From: CAYRTD01 sp964426915
GTDB lineage: Bacteria; Bacteroidota; Bacteroidia; Bacteroidales; GCA-2748055
Direction of reading: 5' to 3'
Length of the DNA: 16,378 bases
NCBI GenBank assembly: GCA_964426915.1
Contig: CAYRTD010000092.1
Coordinates: 1 to 16,378, forward strand
Under the pieces are notes generated by a model that worked only from the letters and a program-made list of their open reading frames with translations, had not been told where the DNA came from and did not search any database. Made by a program: the position numbers and the translations under genes. Below, one piece after another: positions 1-6,090 of this stretch. Within the stretch, counting starts at the first letter, position 1, and each line of letters opens with the position of its first letter.

Positions 1-25
1 CCCTCACTCCCTAACAAAACTACGA

Positions 26-92
26 GTTGTCATTTCGACGGAGGGGATTTTGCCCTGGCAAAATCCCCGATGGAGAAACCTCTCTCTCCGTC
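26..92. repeat. REP-like nested palindrome
   Basis: Two nested inverted repeats are visible. The outer arms are GACGGAG (37-43) and CTCCGTC (86-92). The inner arms are a perfect 12-bp pair, GGGGATTTTGCC (43-54) and GGCAAAATCCCC (57-68), separated by 2 nt. The element starts with GTTGTCATTTCGAC, a sequence I recall as a common intergenic repeat in Bacteroidota genomes (family knowledge, not checked here). It can form a strong cruciform or RNA hairpin. The rest of 93-403 shows no gene, RNA or site that I recognise. Confidence 0.6.
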
Positions 93-403
93 AAATCCGA
101 AAATGCTCATTGGAAAAATCGCATCAATAACACTTAAAAACTAATCAGTACAAAAAAGCAACTAGCCAGATACTGTCCCTAAGATAAATGTAAACAACTG
201 AATTTCTTACAACAAATGACTGTTTTGTCCTTAAGTTGACCCGTATACCCCACTCGGGGTTGCCAACTCTAACTGACGTTACACATATCATTTATATTCG
301 TTATACTGTCACACCGATTACCGATCACCGAAAAGTTTATAGGTTTAATCGCCGAATCGTTTATGGGTTTCTATTGGTTGAAAGGTCACACCGATACCGA
401 TCA

Positions 404-487
404 CACCGATTACCGATCACCGATCACCGCTTACCGCTCACCGCTCACCGATTACCGATTACCGCTCACCGCTCACCGCTCACCCCT
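404..487. repeat. Tandem heptamer array (YACCGMT)n
   Basis: Twelve consecutive 7-bp units of the form YACCGMT (CACCGAT, TACCGAT, CACCGCT, TACCGCT; the last is CACCCCT) run without interruption. Looser copies lie at about 309-331 and 386-403. Seven is not a multiple of three, so reading frames across the array are an artefact. The dus gene on the minus strand ends inside the array: its TGA (473-475) and last few codons are built from repeat sequence. This suggests that the array expanded into the 3' end of the gene. Confidence 0.8.
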
Positions 488-1486
488 ACCTTCCCCTTCC
501 TCAAACCGAAACCCACTATAGGCATTTTTTATCTGATCAAGGATTTCCAGGATCTCCCCGACATTCATTGTGGTAAGTAATTTCAGTCTTGTTTCCTTAA
601 AATGGGGTAGCCCTTTGAAATAATTTGAAAAGTGTCTTCTCATCTCGTATATACCCACCGGTTCTTTTTTCCATTCAAGTGACTTAATAAAATGTTCCCT
701 GGCAATTTCAACTTTTTCATCAAGCACAGGTTCCGGGAGTAGTTCTCCTGTCTTTAGATAATGCTTAATATCCCTGAATATCCATGGTTTTCCAATAGCA
801 GCACGGCCTATCATAATTCCGTCAACTTTATATTTCTCAAACATTTCCGCGGCAATTTCGGGTCCGGTAACATCCCCGTTGCCAATAACCGGTATTTGAA
901 TATCCGGGTGTTCTTTTACTTTACCAATAAGAGTCCAGTCGGCTTTGCCCTTATATAACTGAGCACGGGTTCTTCCATGGATTGTGAGCGCTTCTATTCC
1001 CGCATCCTGCAAATGCAGGGCAATTTCCAGAATATTTTTGGAATCTTCGTCCCAGCCCAGCCGTGTTTTTACGGTAACCGGTTTGCTTGTTGCATCAATA
1101 ATAGCCCGGGTCATTTCGATCATGAGAGGCAAATTTCTCAGCATTCCGGCTCCCGCTCCACGGTTTGCTATTTTTCTCACAGGACAGCCGAAATTAATAT
1201 CTATGATCTCAGGACCGGCTTTCTCTGCAAGCCTTGCTGCTTCCGTCATTGAATCGGTTAAATGTCCGTATAACTGTATCCCTATGGGCCTTTCATGATC
1301 AAAAATATCCAGCTTTTTAACACTTTTTGCACCATCACGTATCAGTCCGTCGGAAGAAATAAACTCCGTATATACAACATCTGCCCCGAACTTTTTGCAT
1401 ATATACCTGAAGGAAGGATCGGTTATATCTTCCATGGGAGCAAGAAACAGGGGTTTTTCTCCAAGCTCGGTATCTCTTATCTTCAC
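473..1486 (-). CDS. dus: tRNA-dihydrouridine synthase (DusB-like)
   Basis: This is an FMN-dependent enzyme that reduces uridine to dihydrouridine in the D-loop of tRNAs, using NADPH, in the cytoplasm. The 337-aa protein is a TIM barrel with the Dus signature LAPMEDITD near residues 15-23, and INFGCPVRK around residue 97 with catalytic Cys101. It also has the FMN-binding segments VKTRLGW, IHGRTR, IGNGD and IMIGRAAIGKPW. Length and motif order fit the DusB/NifR3 group of Bacteroidota. The start is GTG at 1486; the next in-frame Met (Met18) lies inside the conserved signature, so the GTG is needed. The C-terminal tail (GEGRGER) is encoded partly by the heptamer array and is probably not conserved. 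The gene is divergent from the CPBP protease with only 49 bp between start codons. I am sure of the family but less sure of the Dus subclass. Confidence 0.93.
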   Translation of the reverse strand: MKIRDTELGEKPLFLAPMEDITDPSFRYICKKFGADVVYTEFISSDGLIRDGAKSVKKLDIFDHERPIGIQLYGHLTDSMTEAARLAEKAGPEIIDINFGCPVRKIANRGAGAGMLRNLPLMIEMTRAIIDATSKPVTVKTRLGWDEDSKNILEIALHLQDAGIEALTIHGRTRAQLYKGKADWTLIGKVKEHPDIQIPVIGNGDVTGPEIAAEMFEKYKVDGIMIGRAAIGKPWIFRDIKHYLKTGELLPEPVLDEKVEIAREHFIKSLEWKKEPVGIYEMRRHFSNYFKGLPHFKETRLKLLTTMNVGEILEILDQIKNAYSGFRFEEGEGRGER

Positions 1487-1513
1487 TTTTGTAAATAATA
1501 GTTAAATTTGGCA

Positions 1514-1545
1514 CAAAATTATAAATAAAGTATTAATGAGCGCAA
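1514..1545 (-). promoter_or_regulatory. Candidate promoter for dus
   Basis: On the minus strand TAATTTTG (1521-1514) matches the Bacteroidota -7 consensus TAnnTTTG. A TTG lies 21 nt upstream (1545-1543). Transcription would start near 1507, leaving a leader of about 20 nt before the GTG. The -33 part overlaps the first codons of the divergent gene. This rests on motif match only. Confidence 0.35.
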
Positions 1546-2465
1546 TCCATCTGAAAGATAGTAGTCCCGGAGTTCAATTTCTTTTCAGTTTACTTATAGT
1601 AATTGCATCCTGGTTGATATTTCAGCTACTGGCCTTACTTACAGGAGCATTAATTTTTGATGTCGGTCTTAATGATATTCAATCGGCACTTAACGATTAC
1701 AACGATCCGGTAAATATTGCCTATCAGAAATACCTGCAATCCGTAATATCCATTGGTATGTTTGTAGCCGCTCCCCTTGCAATCGCTTTTTCATTGAGTG
1801 ATAATTCCATTAAATTTTTCAGATTGGATTATTATCCCGGACATACGGTTGCTTTCCTGGTTGCCCTCCTGATGATCCTTTCACTTCCCATGAATAATTA
1901 TTTTACCTATCTGAATGGTTTGCTTGAACTGCCCGGGCCTTTTTCAGGGGTGCAGGAGTATATGGTGGATAAGGAGACCCGCGCTCAACAGGTTTTTGAA
2001 CGTTTTCTGAATGTAAGTGGTATCGGTGCATTGCTTGTGAATATCCTGGTTATTGCCATAATACCTGCCATAGGAGAAGAACTACTATTTCGGGGAGTGC
2101 TTCAGAAAATATTCATACGCTGGACAAATAACATCTTCCTGGGTGTATTGATTACTTCACTGGTATTTGCAGTTTTGCATTTTCAGTTTTTGTCTGTTCT
2201 GCCTCGATTTATTCTGGGGATGATACTGGGATATATTTTTGTCTGGACACGCTCCTTATGGATGCCGGTTATAGCGCACTTTGTAAATAACGCACTGGCA
2301 GTGGTCTATTTTCATCTGATGTACAATAATAAAATAGGAGAGGGGATCGAAAACGTTGGAAAGCCCGAAAATGAACCGGTTTACGCTATGCTGAGTATCG
2401 GTATCGTTTTAGTGCTTCTTTTTGTAATCAGGAGATTAATGCTGGAAAAAACAAACACTAACTGA
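1536..2465 (+). CDS. CPBP family intramembrane glutamic protease
   Basis: This is a polytopic inner-membrane protein of 309 aa of the CPBP (CAAX protease and bacteriocin-processing) family, an Abi/Rce1-like glutamic protease. The conserved motifs are in the usual order: EELLFR (Glu181, Glu182, Arg186), then VLHFQF (His215), then AHFVNN (His248, Asn252). Hydrophobic segments lie near residues 15-40, 70-86, 104-120, 163-180, 200-215, 222-238 and 280-300. The substrate is unknown; bacterial members are mostly uncharacterised, and some are linked to peptide maturation or immunity. The ATG at 1536 gives a hydrophobic N-terminus typical of the family. The last codons (TNTN, then TGA) fall in a 21-bp sequence that is repeated exactly at 2597-2617, so the C-terminus has probably been altered by the adjacent repeat. 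The gene appears to be monocistronic and converges with the next one. Confidence 0.9.
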   Translation: MSAIHLKDSSPGVQFLFSLLIVIASWLIFQLLALLTGALIFDVGLNDIQSALNDYNDPVNIAYQKYLQSVISIGMFVAAPLAIAFSLSDNSIKFFRLDYYPGHTVAFLVALLMILSLPMNNYFTYLNGLLELPGPFSGVQEYMVDKETRAQQVFERFLNVSGIGALLVNILVIAIIPAIGEELLFRGVLQKIFIRWTNNIFLGVLITSLVFAVLHFQFLSVLPRFILGMILGYIFVWTRSLWMPVIAHFVNNALAVVYFHLMYNNKIGEGIENVGKPENEPVYAMLSIGIVLVLLFVIRRLMLEKTNTN

Positions 2466-2483
2466 TATCATTACAGAATGTTA

Positions 2484-2606
2484 AGTGTTTGATTCATAAT
2501 GTTCGAGATCAAGGCGTGCAAAAATTTTTATCCGCAGCATACTAATGTATGTGAGGAATTAAAATTTTTGCAACAACGCAGATATCGGACATTATGAACA
2601 AACACT
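2484..2606. repeat. Interspersed inverted-repeat element, copy A
   Basis: This is a 123-bp imperfect palindrome. The left arm begins AGTGTTTGATTCATAATG and the right arm ends CATTATGAACAAACACT. The inner arms TGCAAAAATTTTTA and TAAAATTTTTGCA continue the stem to a central CATAC-taat-GTATG hairpin. The related copy at 6003-6090 has the same ends but a shorter middle. The element fills the gap between two convergent genes. It is overlapped by a 21-bp exact direct repeat (2450-2470 and 2597-2617, beginning AACAAACACTAACTGA), and its right end supplies bases of the stop codon of the minus-strand gene. It could act as a bidirectional terminator, or be a MITE-like non-autonomous element. Confidence 0.75.
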
Positions 2607-3336
2607 AACTGATATCAAGTTGAAGCCTGCTAAGAACATCAAATTCACTTAATTCATTCTTGCGAAAGACATATACAACTCCGTAGTCCGAAGCCTTTTC
2701 CCGTTTAAGTTCTTCCGGAAGGTCTTTGTAGGTGTCTTCTACCTCATTCCATAATTGCTGAATGACGGCATCTGCTTCCTTTCTTTTTTCTGCCAGTTCT
2801 TTTTGTGCCCTCTGAACTCTTGTTGCCAGACCTGACTGATATTTACAGCTATCCCTGAAGTTATCGCAGTGGACCTTAACTACGGCTATGGTGGGGTTTG
2901 TAATGGGACTCATTCCTTCCATTCTCCTTTTTTGTTCACCTTCCATAAGTCTCTCGCTCCAGTATAAAATATCTTTTTCTGAAGTAAGAGGAGGAAGCTT
3001 TTTTTCCCCTTCGGTAAGACTGAAATATGCGCGTAAGGCTTCAGGCATCTCACCCCGCTGAATAGCCATGTTGATTACCTGAATAAAATGTGAAATGTAA
3101 GTTTTTGCTTTTTTCAGGGATTTATGGTAATCCTTGTTCTTCTCAATCTGCAGGTTATACGCAGTCTTATGCTCCGATAGGGCATTTTCATAAGAAGGCA
3201 GTAAGGCCTGTATCTTTGTTAAAGTCCCCTGGCCAAAGGCTAGTTTAAAAGGAGGAATCTCTTTACCTTTGTCCCGAGCTGTACGTAATGATTTTAATCT
3301 TGCATTGTCTGTGTTGGGAAGTCGACGATAAGGCAT
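2605..3336 (-). CDS. Hypothetical protein, mostly helical
   Basis: I do not recognise this 243-aa protein. It has no signal peptide and no membrane segment, so it is probably cytoplasmic. It is rich in charged residues, and most of it reads as long amphipathic helices with coiled-coil character: about 45-85, 110-135 and 165-215, including KELAEKRKEADAVIQQLW. The N-terminus MPYRRLPNTDNARLKSL looks like a conserved start, which supports the ATG at 3336. The C-terminus has a short beta-like stretch (YGVVYVFR). Two cysteines (near CDNFRDSCKY) are too few to suggest a metal site. The stop codon lies at the end of repeat copy A. No partner gene is evident, because the neighbours on both sides point the other way. 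An antisense artefact is unlikely, since no competing gene covers the region and codon use looks normal. Confidence 0.75.
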   Translation of the reverse strand: MPYRRLPNTDNARLKSLRTARDKGKEIPPFKLAFGQGTLTKIQALLPSYENALSEHKTAYNLQIEKNKDYHKSLKKAKTYISHFIQVINMAIQRGEMPEALRAYFSLTEGEKKLPPLTSEKDILYWSERLMEGEQKRRMEGMSPITNPTIAVVKVHCDNFRDSCKYQSGLATRVQRAQKELAEKRKEADAVIQQLWNEVEDTYKDLPEELKREKASDYGVVYVFRKNELSEFDVLSRLQLDIS

Positions 3337-3683
3337 GTTGAAAAAAATGTTAATAAAATGTTAATAGCATGATACCCTAATGCGAATATATTAAATATAT
3401 AATAAAGAACAATAGTATTCGCAATTCTTTGATAAAAATGGTTGTTTTTTTTAGACTTTTGATTATTAATTATATAGATCCTTCATTCTTATGTTAGTGA
3501 GCTCAAGTAATACAGAAAAGTTTGATATTGTAAAGAATCATTATAAATTAGGGAATTATTAAAATCGGGGATTATTCCAGGATGAATAATACCTGCCATA
3601 GTTCTGACCGGAAAATCAGAGAGTTTCGTAAAGGAGTTCTGTTTTTTTTTGGCTCAGGCTAAAACCTTTAAAATGCTTTAAAT
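3337..3683. other. Divergent intergenic region with inverted repeat
   Basis: This 347-bp AT-rich spacer lies between divergent genes. An 8-bp perfect inverted repeat, TGCGAATA (3381-3388) and TATTCGCA (3416-3423), is separated by 27 bp. On the minus strand a weak TTG-N19-TATATTCG pair lies within it and could be the promoter of the 243-aa gene, with the repeat arms as an operator. A direct repeat ATTAACATTTT occurs just before that gene's ATG. I see no convincing -7 box for the aminopeptidase gene, and no RNA gene or ORF. Confidence 0.35.
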
Positions 3684-5072
3684 ATGTTTGATCCACAAAT
3701 TTATTCCAAGAGAAGAAAATTATTAAAGGAAAGATTTAAAGAAGGAATTTTACTTTTTCCAGGAAATGTGGAAAGTCCCATGAACTATCCCTCAAATACC
3801 TTTCACTACCGTCAGGATAGTAATTTTCTCTACTTTTTCGGTCTCGACTCACCTGGTGTTAATGCCATAATCGATCTGGATAATGACCGGGAAATTATTT
3901 ACGGCGATGACTTCACCATCGATGATATCATCTGGATGGGAGATCAGCCACTTTTGAAAGATCGGGCTGAGAATGCCGGTATTAGAAATGTGAGAAGCTC
4001 TTCTGAGTTAGCAGATGATATTTCCAAAGCTCTGGCTGATGGAAGAAATGTATATCTGCTACCTCCTTACAGGGGCGAAACCAAGATTTTCCTTGCCGGT
4101 CTGCTGAATACCGGCGTAGATAATTTGCAAAAGCATGTATCGGAGGAATTTATCAGGGCAGTAGTTTCTCTGAGGGAGATTAAGGATGAGTATGAGATAC
4201 AGCAAATTGAATATGCGGTCGATGTGGCTTACAAGATGCATACCACCGGAATGAAAATGGCTTATCCGGGTACCTGGGAAAGAGAGATTGCGGGTATGGT
4301 GGAAGGAATTTCTCTTGCTAACGGACGTCCGGTTTCATTTCCGGTAATATTAAGCATGGATGGGCAGACTCTTCATAATCACAAGCATGACAATCTTCTT
4401 AAGGAGGGCCGGTTGATGGTTACCGACGCGGGTTCTGAATCCCCCTTACATTATGCAAGTGATATCACCAGGACAGTTCCGGTTGGGGGTAAATTCAGCC
4501 TCAGGCAAAAAGAGATATATGAAATTGTACTCAAAGCCAACCAGGATACTATTAAAGCTACAAGGCCGGGAGTCAGCAATAAGGAATTGCATTTAGTGGC
4601 TGCTGAAATTATTGCCGGCGGACTTAAAGAATTAGGTCTGATGAAAGGAGATGTAAAAGAGGCAGTGGCAAAAGGGGCTCATGCACTGTTTTTTCCGCAT
4701 GGTCTAGGACATATGATGGGACTGGATGTTCACGATATGGAAGGACTGGGAGAAGATAATGTTGGGTATGATGAGCATATCAAAAGGAGTGATCAGTTTG
4801 GACTTGGTAATCTCAGGCTGGGCAAGGAATTAAAGCCCGGTTTTGTTTTCACCATAGAACCCGGTATCTATTTTATCCCCGCATTGATCGATCTGTGGAA
4901 AAATGAGAAAAAGCATATGGAATTCATTGATTTCGACAAACTGAATTCTTACAGGGATTTTGGGGGAATCAGGATAGAAGACGATATCCTCGTTACAGAA
5001 AAATCCGGGAAAATTCTTGGTAAGCCCATACCCAAAACTATTCAGGAAATTGAGGGTTTGATGGCAGAATAA
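3684..5072 (+). CDS. pepP: Xaa-Pro aminopeptidase (M24B), first copy
   Basis: This is a cytoplasmic metallopeptidase that removes the N-terminal residue from peptides whose second residue is proline. The 462-aa protein has an N-terminal aminopeptidase-P domain (about residues 1-140, with FHYRQDSNFLYFFGLDSPG) and a C-terminal pita-bread M24 domain. All five expected metal ligands are present: Asp248 (TDAGS), Asp260 (SDITRT), His343 (HGLGHMMGLDVHD), Glu392 (TIEPGIYF) and Glu432 (GIRIEDD). Length is normal for bacterial PepP. It starts with MFDPQIYSKRRKLL at 3684; no upstream alternative is needed. It shares motifs with the second M24 gene at 8843-10135, so the window has two paralogues. It ends 140 bp before the converging sdhB gene, and a repeat fragment lies between them. 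Confidence 0.93.
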   Translation: MFDPQIYSKRRKLLKERFKEGILLFPGNVESPMNYPSNTFHYRQDSNFLYFFGLDSPGVNAIIDLDNDREIIYGDDFTIDDIIWMGDQPLLKDRAENAGIRNVRSSSELADDISKALADGRNVYLLPPYRGETKIFLAGLLNTGVDNLQKHVSEEFIRAVVSLREIKDEYEIQQIEYAVDVAYKMHTTGMKMAYPGTWEREIAGMVEGISLANGRPVSFPVILSMDGQTLHNHKHDNLLKEGRLMVTDAGSESPLHYASDITRTVPVGGKFSLRQKEIYEIVLKANQDTIKATRPGVSNKELHLVAAEIIAGGLKELGLMKGDVKEAVAKGAHALFFPHGLGHMMGLDVHDMEGLGEDNVGYDEHIKRSDQFGLGNLRLGKELKPGFVFTIEPGIYFIPALIDLWKNEKKHMEFIDFDKLNSYRDFGGIRIEDDILVTEKSGKILGKPIPKTIQEIEGLMAE

Positions 5073-5086
5073 ACCAGTGACTATTT

Positions 5087-5116
5087 AGTGTCTGTCCATA
5101 ATGTCCGATATCTACG
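5087..5116. repeat. Fragment of the interspersed inverted-repeat element (copy C)
   Basis: AGTGTCTGTCCATAATGTCC followed by GATATCTACG matches the reverse complement of the right arm of copy A (AGTGTTTGTTCATAATGTCC, then GATATCTGCG). Only one arm is clear; TTCTGCGTTGTGAAG at about 5141-5155 may be a degenerate second piece. It lies in the convergent gap between the aminopeptidase and sdhB. No other feature is evident in 5117-5212. Confidence 0.6.
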
Positions 5117-5212
5117 GTTGGGAAGCTCGTTATCACTCGGTTCTGCGTTGTGAAGAGACTGTCTAAAGACCTATGCTTTCAGATTGTAAGTTCTTTTAAA
5201 ATGATTATTACT

Positions 5213-5953
5213 TTATGAGGCTCCGGCTTTTACATACTCCCGGTTCATTCTCACAATATTGGACAAACTTATCCCCTTGGGGCATTCTGCTTCACAGGCT
5301 CCGGTATTTGTGCAATTACCAAAGCCCATATCATCCATAACAGCCACAAGTTTTCTAACACGGTCTTTGGCTTCAATTTTGCCCTGGGGAAGAAGAGCCA
5401 GCTGGGAAATTTTTGCTCCTACAAAAAGCATTGCCGAGGCATTCTTACATGCTGCCACGCAGGCACCACATCCAATGCATGCGGCAGCATCGAATGCCAG
5501 ATCGGCGTTTATTTTGGGAACCGGTATTGCGTTTGCCTCGGGAGCATTCCCTGTGTTTATGGAGATGTACCCACCCTCAATCATAATTTTATCGAAGGAT
5601 GTCCTGTCAACAATAAGGTCTTTGATCACCGGGAAAGGTTTGGCCCTCCAGGGTTCAATGATCAGGGTATCCCCGTCTTTGAAGTTCCGCATGTGCATCT
5701 GGCACACGGTAATTTTCTGATCGGGGCCGTGTGGACGGCCATTTATATAAATACTGCAGGTTCCGCATATTCCTTCCCTGCAATCATGATCAAACACCAC
5801 CGGCTCTTCATTTTTTGCGATAAGGCTTTCATTGAGTACATCAAGCATCTCAAGGAATGAACTGTCTGATGAAATATCTTTGACCTCGTATGTAACGAAT
5901 TTACCTTTGGCCTTTGAGTTCTTCTGCCTCCAGATTTTCAGGGTAAGATCCAT
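5213..5953 (-). CDS. sdhB: Succinate dehydrogenase/fumarate reductase iron-sulfur subunit
   Basis: This is the electron-transfer subunit of the membrane-bound succinate:quinone oxidoreductase. It carries electrons between the flavoprotein and the diheme cytochrome b through three Fe-S clusters. The N-terminal ferredoxin-like domain has Cys58, Cys63, Cys66 and Cys84 for the [2Fe-2S] cluster. The C-terminal domain has Cys159-x2-Cys162-x2-Cys165-x3-Cys169, plus Cys214, Cys220 and Cys224, for the [4Fe-4S] and [3Fe-4S] clusters. At 246 aa, with the DHDCREGICGTC version of the motif, it belongs to the class found in Bacteroidota and epsilonproteobacteria. It is the last gene of sdhCAB but is separated from sdhA by 135 bp that hold an inverted-repeat element, so its expression may differ from the upstream genes. 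Whether the enzyme works as SDH or fumarate reductase cannot be told from sequence. Confidence 0.95.
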   Translation of the reverse strand: MDLTLKIWRQKNSKAKGKFVTYEVKDISSDSSFLEMLDVLNESLIAKNEEPVVFDHDCREGICGTCSIYINGRPHGPDQKITVCQMHMRNFKDGDTLIIEPWRAKPFPVIKDLIVDRTSFDKIMIEGGYISINTGNAPEANAIPVPKINADLAFDAAACIGCGACVAACKNASAMLFVGAKISQLALLPQGKIEAKDRVRKLVAVMDDMGFGNCTNTGACEAECPKGISLSNIVRMNREYVKAGAS

Positions 5954-5980
5954 AATTTTATGATTATTTCTTATTATTAT

Positions 5981-6090
5981 TTAGTGCCTGTCAATAGAGT
6001 AAAGTGTTTGTTCCGATAGCTATCGGATCAGAATGTTCGAGATCAAGGCGGTTGCAACAACGCAGATATAGAACATTATGGACAAACACT
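5981..6090. repeat. Inverted-repeat element copy B inside the sdh operon
   Basis: The element proper (6003-6090) has the terminal arms AGTGTTTGTT and AACATTATGGACAAACACT, and an inner TTCGAGATCAAGGCG facing CAACGCAGATAT, as in copy A. It lacks copy A's long central stem. The left arm is interrupted by a 16-bp perfect palindrome (6012-6027). The flank TTAGTGCCTGTCAATAGAGT (5981-6000) is shared with the fragment at 14011-14033. The right end overlaps the stop codon of sdhA (6089-6091). The whole element lies in the sdhA-sdhB spacer and would be transcribed as a hairpin. Confidence 0.75.
6012..6027. repeat. Micro-palindrome TCCGATAGCTATCGGA
   Basis: This is a 16-bp perfect palindrome with the core CCGATAGCTATCGG. 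Compared with copy A (GTGTTTGATTCATAATG) it appears as an extra block between GTGTTTGTT and CAGAATG. The same core occurs five more times, all near the right end: 15848-15865 (one mismatch), 15890-15905, 15933-15950, 16319-16336 and 16361-16376. Chance expectation for a given 14-mer in this window is about 0.00006. Confidence 0.85.

Noticed and set aside
404..487. Possible CRISPR array
   Set aside because: The units are 7 bp and directly abutting, with no spacers.
236..580. Open frame of 114 codons on the plus strand
   Set aside because: It runs through the heptamer array and the antisense of dus; the His/Leu/Thr/Pro-rich product is an artefact of the repeat.
2484..2606. Simple rho-independent terminator only
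   Set aside because: Its length, its shared ends with other copies and the flanking direct repeat point to a repeat element, although it may also terminate transcription.
5259..5720. Open frame antisense to sdhB
   Set aside because: sdhB has full domain support on the other strand; the antisense frame has no family-like motif.
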